DNA from: Wuchereria bancrofti
Taxonomy: Eukaryota > Nematoda > Chromadorea > Rhabditida > Onchocercidae
Length of the DNA stretch: 64,000 bases
NCBI GenBank assembly: GCA_005281725.1
Contig: SSBO01000010.1
Location: 248,001 to 312,000 of the forward strand
Direction: 5' to 3'
Every line of letters starts with the position of its first letter. Position 1 is the stretch's first letter. The notes under the pieces are model-generated. The model saw only the letters and a program-made list of their open reading frames with translations, did no database searches and was not told the origin of the DNA. Below are positions 25,294-38,350 of this stretch, piece after piece. The position numbers and the translations under genes were made by a program.

Positions 25294-27614
25294 ATGTCGT
25301 ATATTCCCACGGTGAGCGTAACAAGCGCTGCCGCAGCGGCAAATATGAGTTCTGCGGCAAATATGGCTGCTGCGGCATACTTCAAAAATGGTGCTTATGC
25401 AACTGCACCACATATGTCAAGTGCTGCACTTGGTTTTACCGCAACACCAGCGCACAATTTTTTACCGGGCGGAATGGGCTATATTGGAAATTCATTAGCA
25501 GATTGCCAAACGGCTGGAATAACAGCCTGGAATGCCAGCCAAGCAGCGAGGTTAATTTTACTTTTATTTCTTTCCTTCTAGAAAATTTATTGCTAATTGT
25601 ACAAAATCTAATTTCAGCACTTTCATCTATTTACTTAATTTATTTTATAATTAAATTGTTGCCGATTTCAATTGACATATTACAAGATACCATTATTTCA
25701 TCCTGAAAACCTACTAATATTGCAGTTTATCAATATTGTAGCAACTTATAAACAAATTTTCATAGCTACGATAAACAAATACCGTACGGCAATTGTTGTT
25801 GCTGTTGCTGAACATAGACTACTGTACATAATTAATACTAAAATTAGGAAAACTAGTTTTATCATAATTATTTCCTTAATAGTAAATTAAATCTTTATGA
25901 TTAGTGGAAGCGGAAGTATATCATTGAGAATGATATGAATTTAAATTTTACACATTATTTTGAAATATCATTCATATTGAAGTATTTCCCATTAATCTCA
26001 ATTTATTAATAACGGACATCCTTCTTGATTTATAATTTTCTGCCGAAATTTGACACTGGAATCAATCTCATCCTTAGAAATCTCCATTTTCATTAAGGAA
26101 TTAAAATCAATCTTCTAAAATTCCATCCCTATAAGTCATCTCTTTTCCTGAAAGTATTCTTTCTCATTTAAAGCGTAGCAAAAGTGAAAACAAATTAATA
26201 ATTGTGAAAAAGTGATAATTATCAACCTAAAATTAACAATTAAAAGATTTCAACTTTAATTATTCATATTGAGTTTCTATATAATTTCATTGGTATTTTT
26301 TACTGTGATTAAGAACTGATTATTCGGAAAAGTCTTGTAATAATAATAATACCGGTTGCAATCGATAATTGAGAGTAATTGACGATTTTCCTACATTGCC
26401 TTTTACTTCAGTTCAAACTTCAGAAAACAACGCCGTGAACGAACAACATTTTCACGAATACAATTGGAAGTTCTGGAGAATTACTTTTCCAAAACTCGTT
26501 ATCCAGACATATTTATTCGTGAGGAAATTTCATTGAAAATTCAACTACCAGAATCACGTGTTCAAGTATGTTCAAACTTAATTTTAAAACTTGAATTACT
26601 ATTTTTTTTTCTTTCTACGTTTAGTTTTATTCAACTGTTAAGTTTTATTTATCAACTGCTTCTTTTACATATTTTTCGAATAATTATTATTTTATTTAAT
26701 CATATGGATTATTAATTTTATATATGACTAATTAATTATATAGTTTTGGACAAATTTCATCCAAAAAAAAAAAAAAAAGAGAGAAATATCAGGTATGGTT
26801 TAAAAATCGACGTGCTAAAGCTCGACAACAAAAGAAAGCAACAAAACATGAAGTTGCATTACATGTTGTTCCGGCATGCAGCAATGATGGTAGCTCATCT
26901 AGTAAAACTAATTCAGCTGACATCCGGAATACGAATACTTGCAGTACTGAGGTTAGATAGATATTTTGAAATATTTTTAACAATCAATTAATAATCAAGA
27001 ATAAAACTTAAAAAAAAAGTAATTTTTATTTTTGAAAAAAAAAAAGAAAAACCAAAAAATTTAGATAAAAACAGAAAGAAGTGAAACAAGTGTATCAGAA
27101 CAAAGGACACCACCAATTGAAATTGATTCATCAAAATTAACCGTTTTACCACCACCATATTTTGGTACCATATCACCATCAACAGCATATACATCTCAAG
27201 CAGCATTTCCACAAGGATATGGTAAGTTTTTTTTTTTTTCAAATTTATTTATTTTCCTAAATTTTGATAAAATTAAATAATTGATGGACATGAAATGTGC
27301 AATTAATTTTTATAGTAGTAAAAAAAAAGAAAAAAGATTAATTTGTTAGCTTATTTTTAGCTTAAAATAAAATTTTTTTTTTTGCTAGCTTAAAATAAAA
27401 AACTATTTTTTTTTTTTCTATATCTTTCTCTTTTTTTTTCTGGCCAATTTTAATTATTAAAAAAAAAAAACTCGATTACACGTCAGTGTCAGTAGTTGTA
27501 GGCTATGGAGGATATCAAGCGACAGTTCCAACACCAATGGAATATTTCCAGTATCCGACAAGTGCTGCAACATATGCTGCAGCTGCTGATCCATGGAAAT
27601 TCATGAACCAGTGA
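25294..27614 (+). CDS. Otx-type paired-like homeodomain transcription factor
   Basis: Five exons join in phase: 25294-25550, 26424-26565, 26793-26951, 27065-27221 and 27502-27614, giving 275 residues. Residues 1-85 are Ala/Ser/Met-rich. The homeodomain starts at about residue 86 with [18 protein letters not shown], continues with [11 protein letters not shown] and [16 protein letters not shown], and has lysine at homeodomain position 50, which in the Otx/Bicoid class selects TAATCC sites. The run RTTF...[11 protein letters not shown]...[15 protein letters not shown] is specific to the Otx family. The C-terminus is Pro/Ser/Tyr/Ala-rich and ends DPWKFMNQ, like the WKF ending of Otx proteins. 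The second intron interrupts the homeodomain after RVQ. Nematodes such as C. elegans have several Otx members (ttx-1, ceh-36, ceh-37) acting in sensory neuron identity; which one this matches cannot be decided here. It probably acts in the nucleus of anterior neurons. Confidence 0.93.
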
Positions 27615-29606
27615 TTGTTTATCAATGATATGAAATAAGAAATTAATTATGATAATTTATTAATTATAATTATTCATTTGTATTCATTTCCATCCATAAT
27701 ATTACTGATATGCAAAAAAAAAATCATAAAATAACGGTTCTTGCAAAAAAAAAAAAATTTTTTTCATATGGTACTTTTCTTTACTCTTTCATACGGTAAT
27801 TTGTAATTTGATAAGAATGCATATGTCATACGGTATGATATGGTAGGTGAGAAATTTATCAGATAAGATAAAATCATTGCAATTAATGATTGGCATTGAA
27901 ACTATTCGATAAGTCTTTGATAGGTCATTGGAATTGTATTGTAATAATTCGTCAAATTAATCTATCGTAGGCATGCATTAATAATTCATACAATTATAAT
28001 TGAGTATAAATTAATTAAATTAGATTTTATTAGCATCTGTGATTTGATAGATTAATTGGTAGATAATGCAATTGTTTCATTTTATATTTATTTTATATTT
28101 TTTGCTCTTTTTTTCTTGTAAATTTTGAAAATAATGTAACTATTGACTTTAAAAAAAAATAATAATAAAAATAAAATCCTTATTGAACTATAAATTATTT
28201 GAATTGTTACTTTCTTTTTCCTATCGTATATTTAAGTTAAGACTAGCGTCTTTTTTTTTTCATTTTAATTTTTTAAACTTCAATTAACTAATTTAATCCA
28301 AAATCTTTCCTCACACTTATTTTTAACTTTTTTTGTGTTCCTCATAAAATCCTGCCATTTTAATTTTTTCGAAAATTTTGAAATAATTTTATTTATAAAT
28401 AAAATTTAAGAAGAAAGTTCTGATCAGGAATGGATGATAGCTATGTGACAATGAATAAGATATATCTAATACTTTGAAATTGGACAATTTTAAAATACTT
28501 TTAGAAATTTAATAATTTGTTTATAATGAATGAAAATAAGTCGAAATAAAGTGAATTATTTGCAAAAATATCTTGAAAATGTATGAACATTTAATTCTTT
28601 TTTTGCAAGAAAAAAGAAAAAACAATCATATATTTGTTAATCATTTAATTGAAAATATGAAAAATCTGAAAAAAAAATTCATTTATTTAAGCAAAATTAA
28701 TAAATAATTTTTCCAATTGATTTTTCCAATTTCTCAAAAGTAATTTATAAAATTAAACAAGTTCACTTATCGTAATTTCAAAAAATATTATAATTATTAT
28801 TTCGTTTTTGATTTGCAATTTTGAGAACTTTTCTCTCATTCGTTTAACTTTTTTTTTAAATATCACTTAAAATATATTTTCCTTTTCTTTTTCCATGCAA
28901 ATATTATCTCAATTTGATTGCATTATAAATATTAATTAATTAATTTTTCGATTTGTCATAGATACATTGTCATTTAATTGAGCCGTGTGATAAATTTTAA
29001 TTGTTATTGTTATTATAACTTTTGAATAGAATTTATGTTTTTTTTTTTATAAAGCAAGAAATTTGCATTTTATTAGTTTTTATAATAACATTCTCATTAC
29101 TAAATGATTCAAAGAAAACTGGAAACTTAACAAAAAGTATCATTTCCAAAAAAAAAAAAAAACTAATCAATATTTAATTTTGAACCTTTTAAAACTTTTT
29201 AACCTTTTAAAACCTTTTAAAACACCTTTTAAAACAACCATCGCATAACAAACGATATCATAATCATCTAAGATTAATTTACTATCGTCATTTAAAAAAA
29301 AAAAAAGAAAAAGAAAAACATTCATTTTCTTTTATTTGATGAAAAAAATTTTAAAAGACAGAACTTTTTTAATTAATTATAAAATTATTGTTATTTTATT
29401 CTACTTTTTTTTCTTTCTTTCATTCTTTCTTCTACAACAAAAAACAAAACATTCAAAAGGATTTTCAAAAAAAAAAAAAGATGCAAAATATTCAAATTTT
29501 TTTTTTTTTAATTTTTCCATTTACAATAAATTGAAAATGAAAATGATAAATGTTTGTATTGTTTTCATTTATACATTTGTAATTTGGACGGTTGCAAAAG
29601 AAATTG
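27615..29606. other. intergenic spacer
   Basis: Two kilobases of AT-rich sequence between the Otx stop and the next gene. AATAAA-like hexamers near 28150-28175 could serve as the Otx polyadenylation signal. An open frame at 29336-29698 is a low-complexity Phe/Lys product and is not called. Confidence 0.5.
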
Positions 29607-31630
29607 ATGGCATTTGTAACATTTGTCATTGCTATGGCAGCAATTGGCGCTTTTTATCTTTACTCGACGAAAGTATCTTTCTGAATTGTTTGCACTAATT
29701 AATTAATTAATTAGTTAATTAATTACACATTTACTTCATCTTTTATTGTCTTAATTTTTTTTTTAAATTTTTATTTCTTTTATAATTTTGCCTTCTGATC
29801 CTGTTTCCTCTTTTTTTTTTATAGCCAGCATGCAGAGAAGCTGTCAACAATTGGTCTGTTTCAGCATGTGATGCATTGCAAGGAAAAGTTACACCATCTT
29901 CCGGGCAAATTGTAAAACGAAAGGTTTACCTTTTTAATTAATTTTGTCTTAGCCAGTAATTTAATTGCATTAAAATTTAGCTAATCATTTAAAATATTTG
30001 AATTCGTTTAAAATGATTTTAAAAAATTAGAAATTAAATAGCGTCTTATAATTAATAATAATGAATAAATTAGTTTGATGAATAACTTTTTAATTTAAGT
30101 GAATAGAATGTAAAATGTCAAAATTTTTTTTTTTAAAAATAATTTAATATTAGAATTGATTAACTATCATCAGTGAATTGTAGGTGCAAGTGGTTAGCAC
30201 CACTGCGCCAATTGCTTCAGCATCTTTATCACGATATCAATCAGAACAAAAAATTAGTTTCAAATTATATTTTTTTAAATTTTTATTTAATAAGCAAAAA
30301 TTTTTTTTTTTTAAATTACCAAGTCACGCAAACATTACCAATTGTTTTGTCACATTGAACACTTAAATTATTGCATGATGCAAAAAAATGTCATTTAATT
30401 TCTCGAGATATTCTTGAAATATAGTTAACATTTTGGATTCTTTTTCTTTTTGAACTTTTAAATTTTCGAAATTGGAGTTTCATTCTAGTAGAAATTCGAA
30501 CAAAGCAATAATTTGAAGGGAGGAATAAATTTTGTAAAATATTTTATGAAGATTAATTGAAATTATAAGTTAAAAAACTAATGGAAATATCATTTTCAGA
30601 TTGCTATTGATAGTATGATGCAACCTTTTCTTCGTCCAACTGCAGTTAGTTTTTAAGCTGTAAAAAAAAAAGCAAAATCTCAAGAAAATGCTTAATTTTT
30701 CTTGTTTGATTTGTTATTTTAATTTAAATTTACAAATTAAATAATTAAACTAATTTTTAAATTTAATCTATACATCTAAATTTGTGATATAAGGAAAAAA
30801 AAAGAAGATAATATGGATAAATTTAGGAAGTGCCAGCTGAAGCACTACCATCCGGACCTGTTGGAAGTTCTGGTTCTACCGGAAGTCAATTAACAGGAAC
30901 ATCGGATGATGATAAAGCAATAACGATACCGGAAGGTGAGACACATACTGGTGCAACTGTTATTCGTTCATCGACATTAAATCAGGAAGAAGGTAGACCA
31001 CAACCTGCATTACGTACTGCAACCGTTCCAACTGATGGTACACCGGAAAAAAGACTTGTCACGTAAGTCATACCACGTGTTTTCTCTTTCTTTTTTTTAA
31101 TCATTTTAATTTGATTTCGAACGAATCAATCGATAATTCAATCGATCGATAATCCACTTTTTCATTAAATTAAATCACTATAGAGGTGAAAAGAAGAAGA
31201 AAAAAAAGAAATCAAAGAGTAAAAAGAGCAAAAAGAAGAAAAGTTCTAAAGGAAACAAGAAAGAAGGTAATAAGAAATATTTTATATTAATTTTATCAAA
31301 AAGATTTTTTTAAAGTGTTACAATTTTTTTTTCTTCAAGAAAACATAAAAACAAAAAAAAAGCTAAATTTAGGGAAAAATAAAGGGAAGAATATGAGATA
31401 ATAAAGAAAAGAAAAAAAAAAAAAACAGAAGTATGATATTTTCTCTCTTAAAATTGTCATTAATTTTAAGCAAAATGATAGATTCATTTTTAAAATATAT
31501 TTGAATCAAATACTATAATTTCTTTTTTCCATTGTTATAAAAAAAAAAAATTTCATTCTTTATTTTATATTTTGATATTTTTAAATTTTTAGTCAAGAAA
31601 TCGGAAGAAATGCTACCAGAAGATCCATAA
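29607..31630 (+). CDS. small signal-anchored protein with lysine-rich tail, unknown function
   Basis: Exons: 29607-29672, 29825-29923, 30184-30256 (end uncertain), 30600-30644, 30827-31062, 31184-31266 and 31593-31630 (TAA), about 212 residues. The protein starts MAFVTFVIAMAAIGAFYLYS, one hydrophobic helix that could be a signal peptide or membrane anchor. A two-cysteine segment follows (PACREAVNNWSVSACDAL), then Ser/Thr/Ala-rich linkers, a Gly/Ser/Pro-rich part and a strongly basic run of about 25 residues (KKKKKKSKSKKSKKKK), ending LPEDP. Exons 1-2 and 4-7 join in phase. Exon 3 ends in phase 1 at the only visible GT, while exon 4 is open only in phase 0, so a microexon, unusual donor or sequence error is likely there. 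The start was chosen because it opens directly with the hydrophobic helix. An AATAAA at about 31871 may be the polyadenylation signal. I do not recognise the family. Confidence 0.6.
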
Positions 31631-32284
31631 TACAATAAGCTGCTCTGTAATCTGTACATCGATTTTTTATTTTTATTTTTTTTCAAAACGACAACATATG
31701 ACACAAATGAAATCAATCATTCATTCACATGCAAATTATACTAAACTTAAACATATTTATAATTTACTGGAAATGCTTAAACATGATAATTGATATAAAT
31801 ATTTGTATCCAAATCAATTATTATGTATTGATTCATGTATGAATAATTAATAATCATTTTGAAATGCGAAAAATAAAAAGATGAAAGAGAATAAAATATG
31901 TTTAACAAATAAACTGTGCAAATTTTTCTCTTATATTTCAATTATAATATTAATAATTATATTCCCTAATAAAATTTGCAAATATTTTTTATAATAGCAA
32001 AATTTCAAGATTAATAATTTTTTTTTACTCTCTTTTTTCTTTTGCAAAATAACTTTTTATTTAGAAAACTGATTGTGGATAGATATAAATGAAGAAAAAA
32101 AGCTAAAGTACTATAAGAATTTATATTTATTTTATTTTGCTACTTTGATTAACATTTTTCATTTTTAATCTTAAAAAAAAGGAAGCAATTAGTTGTAAGT
32201 GAATTGTTAAAATTTTTTTATTTCGAAAATAATAACATATAAAATAAATATGAGGCAATTAGGAAAATATTGAAAATAATAATT
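31631..32284. other. spacer between convergent genes
   Basis: AT-rich 3' flank shared by the plus-strand gene ending at 31630 and the minus-strand gene ending at 32285. Nothing else recognised. Confidence 0.5.
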
Positions 32285-35200
32285 TCAAAGTTGATATGTA
32301 TGAGATAAATTTTGCTGAAAAAGTACTGTAGAAATACGATCAGAATCATCAAATAAAACACTTTTGATATTCATTTTAATTAAACGTTTTAATATTTGTG
32401 ATAATTCATTTATTGTTATTTCATTTCGTCCCTCATAAGAGCAATATTTTATCATATCACTCATACAGATTGAATGATTCTCCACAAATAATTGAAGAGC
32501 CTTTAAAAAAAAAAAAAAAAAAAAAAATCATTTGAATAATTAGTAATCAATAAATTTTAATCTGTTTCAGTTATTATTTCAAATATATCTCTTTTAAAAC
32601 TTTTTAATTTTAACAATTTTTTATAATTAAATTCTAAAAATCATATCACTACATGAATATTTATTTTACTGAAATGAATTACTTATTATTATTATTTTCT
32701 TTTTTTGTACATTTGCAGCAAACATATTATTAAATTATTTAATTTGGTAGAAATATCTCGATTTATAATATTTTTCAATAAGTTATATTTTACTAAATTC
32801 TCTCAAACAATTACTATTTCAATTCAATATTGAAATGATCAAATTTTAATATCGTTTTTTCTCCCTCCCTCTCTCTCAAAAAAAAAGAAAGAATCATTAT
32901 TTATTTTATAAGTTACAAAAGTAAAAAATTATATATATAAATTGGAAATGATAAAAATATAAAAAAAATTATAAATTATAAATTGAATATAAAAACAAAT
33001 ATAAATTGAAAAACCTTTGTAGCTAAATGAATTGAAATACTTCGACTACCAATAGCAATGCGTAGTTTTTTGCATGCATTTATTGGATTCTTGTAAATTG
33101 TTTGCATATTATCAGTTATCCATTCAAATGCATCCTTCAAATTTTATTGAAATAAAAATAAAAAAAAAAAGAAATTTCAATTTAAAGAGAAAAAATGTAA
33201 TTTTTGATAACAACATTAATTTAAGCATTTAAATAGCTTTGCTTGTAATTAATGAAAATAGAAGAAATCGATAATAACCGATTCATTTAGTGTAAGCATT
33301 TTTGATTTTGCAAAATATTTCTTAATTCTATCTAAGCGTTCACGTGTAAGCGTTATGCATTGTATTCTTGCAAAAATTTTCTCCATAATTTCATTAATTT
33401 CATTCATTGTTGTTTTTCTGAAAAAATATTTTATAATATCAAATAATTAATTAATTTTCTTGTAAGGATTTTATCAAGTAAAGAAATATGAAATGAATAA
33501 GAGAAGAAAAAAATTTTCCTATTGCATCTCATTTCATTTCTTTAATATTCTTTTTACAAAACATAAATCTTATGATAAGCTTTTTGATAATGAGCTTTTT
33601 TATTTTTCAAAAAAGAAAAATCAAAGATCAAAGATTAATAAAGAAGTTTGAATTTTCAGACTTCTCCATATACTTATGTTAAATTTGCATACTCAATCTA
33701 TCCAGTCCTAAAAATTGCTAGATAAGTGTTTCAAAATATCTATAGAATATATATTTTAGAATAATTTAGAACATATATTTTAGAAATTTAATATATATAT
33801 ATATATATATCAGTTAGAAATTAAAAATGAAAAAAAGACCCAGAAATAACTGTAGAAATTATTGAAGGACTAATTTCTGGTGTCACAGCGGACGGATTTT
33901 CCTGAAATACTATTTTATAATTAATAATGATATTGATTTTATAAATAATAATGATACTGAATGATATTACAATAATATTAGTAGTAATAGCAACAATAAT
34001 AACAATGATAAATAACAATAAATAAAACAATAATAACAATAATAATAATTAATAATAATAACAACAGTAATGATAATAATAATCATGACAATAATAATAA
34101 TGATGATAATGATAATGACAATAACGATAATAATAATAATAAAATAGAATTAAAATGTTTAGTTTCATATTTCCCATCTTTATCAAACGTAACTGAAGAA
34201 AACCTAACCTCGACATCAGTAGTAGTATCAGCATCTGAAACTTCACACGACACTTCGTTATCTTGAGATATACCTGCAAGAGAATTTCTTAACCTTCAAT
34301 ATTTGATACATTTAGTTCCTTGGGAAAAATCATAATTATTATTCATTGCTGATAATGGTTGTACAATTAATTGATAAAGAATGAATGATAAAATTCTTTT
34401 AATTTTTCTTAATTTCAACTTGTTATTTATCTAATTTTCGATTCAAACAAATAAGAAATGGATAATGTTTTTTAAACTAATAAAGTAAAGTATGAAATTT
34501 ATTTATTTATTACCACAAATATTTGTCGCTATGATTCGAATATATCGTTTTTTTTTGTTTGTGTATTTTTATTACATTTGTTAATTAACAACAACAATTA
34601 CTTATATTATCAATTATTTAATTTTGACGAAAAATATTGAACTAATTTGTAATTTTGTATTAGATATGATCAGTTATGGGAGAATTTTTTTAATTAAGAA
34701 TAAGAGGTAATTGATTAGAATTGAATAAATTGAATTAATGAAAGCTTAATGTAAAGGATGAACTGTAATCAGGAAATCAATAATACTGATAAGGGTCATT
34801 TCAGGTCAATGTAAGCTACTATTAGAGTATTTAATTTCAATAAACAATCAGTGCTAATTGAATGCCAATTTTAAACAAACTTTATCATTAACTTATAAAA
34901 ATCCAGCATTTATTCGAGAAATAAAATTTGCTAAGAGAAAATTTTTTAAAATTAAAAATATTTGACATTCTATTTGTTTAACTTTAATTATCGCTTTCAG
35001 AATTTGATTTGTCTATTAATGTTTAATATATAATTTAGAAGTATTGTTTACAAGTACAAATATTTGATTCAAAAAAAAAAAAAGAAGAAAAAAAAATGGA
35101 AAAGAAAAGGCATAGTTGAAATTATCGGTGATAACAGTGAAGTTGAAGGTAAACAAACCTTTTGATAGCTGATCACCTTTTAGTAGATTTGTACCATTTT

Positions 35201-36782
35201 GAAGATCGCTTTTTTGATGATGCTAGAAATTAATCAACTCAAACAGATAATTATAAATTTATGATAATTAAAAAAGAAAAAAAATTATCTAAAATTTATG
35301 ATAATTAAAAAAAAAGAAATAAGATTTTATTTTGTTGCATCATCTTATTAGCAAATAGTAACTTATCATGTTACTATTTATACTTGCAATCTGCAATACA
35401 TGCATTACTTTTTGCATGTTTGTACTTAAATATCAGAATATCTCAAATAATAAAAATTTTGGTTTATTTTTTTGCAAAACTGCAAAATATAAATTCTAAT
35501 TAGCTTTATTCTTCCTAAAATATTAACAATCATTTAGCATTTATAACTTTGCTAGCATGCATTGCATGAAATAATGATAATCATAGAATTATATCATTAT
35601 TTTAAATCTTAGAATTATATCATTATTTTAAATCTTAGAATTATATCATTATTTTAAATCTTAGAATTATATCATTATTTCATTGTTAATAATTGCAATC
35701 ACTATTTTAGTGATTACAATTATTAACCTTTTTTATACGCCCAATTACCATTTCTGCAAAAAAAAAGAAATTAATTATTTAAAAAAGTATTACTAACCTT
35801 TGTTATACGTTGCTCAATTACCACTTCTGCAAAAAAAAAAAAAAAAAAAAAAAATTAATCATTTAGAAAAGCATTAATTAATTCGTGGAAATTTTGAAAA
35901 ATTTTTACAATTTATTAAATTATTCCTAAACAGTAAATATTTTATGAGTAACAATTAATATATTTTATCCAATGAACTGAATGTAAACAATTTAATATAA
36001 TAAATCAAATTAACGGAATTATCTAATTTGCTAGCATCAAAATCGGTGTAACATAATTTTTCGGATGCATTGTAAATTAAAGTCTTAGAACAACAAAGAT
36101 TGCATATTTACTTGGTGTTTTACGCAAAATTGACGCTGATTTATCATCATTTTCAACTTTTGAACATTGCAACTAAAATGAAAAGCATTTATTTTAAAAA
36201 ATTGAAAATTTTTTGACATACGAAATTTAAAATGTCAAATAAATTTTGAAGTTTTTGAATAGTTAGTTTCAAATCATTATTAATATTTTAAATTTTATAG
36301 CAATTCAACTATTTCCTACTTATTTCACCAATGTTATTCTGTTCACATAGGCAAGTTCATTTGTAATAAAAACAATCAAATTGATTTCATTTTCTATGAA
36401 ATTCTATCAAATTAATTTACGTAAGAAATATACGGTGGAACAGAACAAGATAAAAGCAGAAACCGCTGAATTAGTATAAAATAAAAATAGTTAAAGTATC
36501 AAAAGAATTAAACAATCAGATCGTTTTGAAATGATTTTGAAGTTTAATTTATAACTGCAAAGATTAAATTAACAACTGAAATAGGGTTAAGAACAATTAA
36601 TTTACTTAAAATAACCTACATAGAGTGAATCTTTATGTAAAAATGAATGATTACCGCTGTGATACACTTCAATTTCAAAATCCAAAAAAATTATCTTTTA
36701 AATACGAAAATATGACTTACTGCTTGTTCCATCTTCTCACTTCGTGAATTTTGTGATCGTTGTGTAGTAGTAGCATCTGAAA
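32285..36782 (-). CDS. unknown multi-exon gene with alternative microexons
   Basis: Exons in transcription order: 36782-36721, 36172-36112, then either 35826-35798 or 35753-35728, 35222-35159, 34273-34209, 33901-33840, 33417-33279, 33134-33015 and 32500-32285 (stop). All junctions agree in phase. From the ATG at 36732 (MEQA) the product is 255 residues with the first microexon. The first exon is open upstream of that ATG, so an earlier exon beyond the minisatellite is possible. The N-terminal half is short polar segments; SDATTTQ and SDADTTTD in two exons suggest ancient internal duplication. The C-terminal 160 residues look alpha-helical (ITLTRERLDRIKKYF, AFEWITDNMQTIYKNP, LKRLIKMNIKSVLFDDSDRI). 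I recognise no family and give no function. Confidence 0.65.
35585..35680 (+). repeat. 26-bp tandem repeat, about 3.7 copies
   Basis: AGAATTATATCATTATTTTA plus AATCTT repeated in near-perfect form within an intron of the minus-strand unknown gene. Confidence 0.9.
35728..35753 (-). other. alternative microexon B (26 nt)
   Basis: Flanked by TTTTTTTGCAG-type acceptor and GTTAAT donor. Joined after exon 36172-36112 (phase 1) it encodes KMVIGRIKK and leaves phase 0. Joined after microexon A it reads AAA TGG TAA, an immediate stop. It is a diverged copy of microexon A. Confidence 0.65.
35798..35826 (-). other. alternative microexon A (29 nt)
   Basis: Acceptor CTGCAG-like after a long T-run (on the minus strand), donor GTTAGT. 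Completes a phase-1 codon to encode KVVIEQRITK and leaves phase 0. With its flanking intron it is duplicated at 35728-35753. Confidence 0.65.
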
Positions 36783-36867
36783 CTAACAAATTCGAAAACA
36801 TTAAAATTAAAAATTTGGAAAACATTAATATTAAGTTAAGAAAAAGCGACTTTTAAAAAATCCGAAA

Positions 36868-38350
36868 TATTAAAAAAGTATATCCAACACGTCAACCTCA
36901 CGTATAGCATTATTGAATTTTGGTATTAAAAAAGTATATCCAACACGTCAACCTCACGTAATAGCATTATTGAATTTTGGTATTAAAAAAGTATATCCAA
37001 CACGTTAACCTCACGTATAGCATTATTGAATTTTAGTATTAAAAAAGTATATCCAACACGTCAACCTCACGTAATAGCATTATTGAATTTTGGTATTAAA
37101 AAAGTATATCCAACACGTTAACCTCACGTATAGCATTATTGAATTTTAGTATTAAAAAAGTATATCCAACACGTCAACCTCACGTAATAGCATTATTGAA
37201 TTTTGGTATTAAAAAAGTATATCCAACACGTCAACCTCACGTATAGCATTATTGAATTTTAGTATTAAAAAAGTATATCCAACACGTCAACCTCACGTAA
37301 TAGCATTATTGAATTTTGATATTAAAAAAAGTATATCCAACACGTCAACCTCACGTATAGCATTATTGAATTTTGGTATTAAAAAAGTATATCCAACACG
37401 TCAACCTCACGTATAGCATTATTGAATTTTGATATTAAAAAAAGTATGTGCAACACGTCAACCTCACGTATAGCATTATTGAATTTTGGTATTAAAAAAG
37501 TATATCCAACACGTCAACCTCACGTAATAGCATTATTGAATTTTGATATTAAAAAAAGTATATGCAACACGTCAACCTCACGTAATAGCATTATTGAATT
37601 TTAGTATTAAAAAAGTATATCCAACACGTCAACCTCACGTAATAGCATTATTGAATTTTGGTATTAAAAAAAGTATATCCAACACGTCAACCTCACGTAA
37701 TAGCATTATTGAATTTTGGTATTAAAAAAGTATATCCAACACGTCAACCTCACGTAATAGCATTATTGAATTTTGATATTAAAAAAAGTATATGCAACGC
37801 GTCAACCTCACGTAATAGCATTATTGAATTTTGGTATTAAAAAAGTATATCCAACACGTNNNNNNNNNNNNNNNNNNNNNNNNNNNNNNNNNNNNNNNNN
37901 NNNNNNNNNNNNNNNNNNNNNNNNNNNNNNNNNNNNNNNNNNNNNNNNNNNNNNNNNNNNNNNNNNNNNNNNNNNNNNNNNNNNNNNNNNNNNNNNNNNN
38001 NNNNNNNNNNNNNNNNNNNNNNNNNNNNNNNNNNNNNNNNNNNNNNNNNNNNNNNNNNNNNNNNNNNNNNNNNNNNNNNNNNNNNNNNNNNNNNNNNNNN
38101 NNNNNNNNNNNNNNNNNNNNNNNNNNNNNNNNNNNNNNNNNNNNNNNNNNNNNNNNNNNNNNNNNNNNNNNNNNNNNNNNNNNNNNNNNNNNNNNNNNNN
38201 NNNNNNNNNNNNNNNNNNNNNNNNNNNNNNNNNNNNNNNNNNNNNNNNNNNNNNNNNNNNNNNNAACCTCACGTATAGCATTATTGAATTTTAGTATTAA
38301 AAAAGTATATCCAACACGTCAACCTCACGTAATAGCATTATTGAATTTTA
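36868..38350 (+). repeat. 56-58-bp minisatellite interrupted by a sequence gap
   Basis: Units contain AAAAAAGTATATCCAACACG, TCAACCTCACGTAATAGC and ATTATTGAATTTTGGTATT. About 17 copies precede and about one and a half follow the gap. Sub-variants (CGTATAGC versus CGTAATAGC, TATATCC versus TATATGC, GGTATT versus AGTATT) alternate in places, pointing to higher-order units. As 57 is a multiple of three, some frames stay open over several units, but in none is the frame kept along the array. It lies between two minus-strand genes, possibly in the 5' part of the gene ending at 32285. Confidence 0.95.
37860..38264. other. 405-base run of N (assembly gap)
   Basis: Undetermined bases inside the minisatellite; true copy number is unknown. 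Confidence 0.99.

Noticed and set aside
29336..29698. 120-codon open frame upstream of the Lys-rich protein
   Set aside because: Phe/Lys-rich product of homopolymer runs; the overlapping frame starting at 29607 gives a clean hydrophobic helix and a correct splice junction.
37422..37840. Repeat protein with a 19-residue period encoded by the minisatellite
   Set aside because: One-base indels between units break every frame after a few copies, and no splice sites or start support translation.
36868..38350. CRISPR-like regular array
   Set aside because: There are no unique spacers: the whole 57-bp unit repeats, and the genome is eukaryotic. It is a minisatellite.
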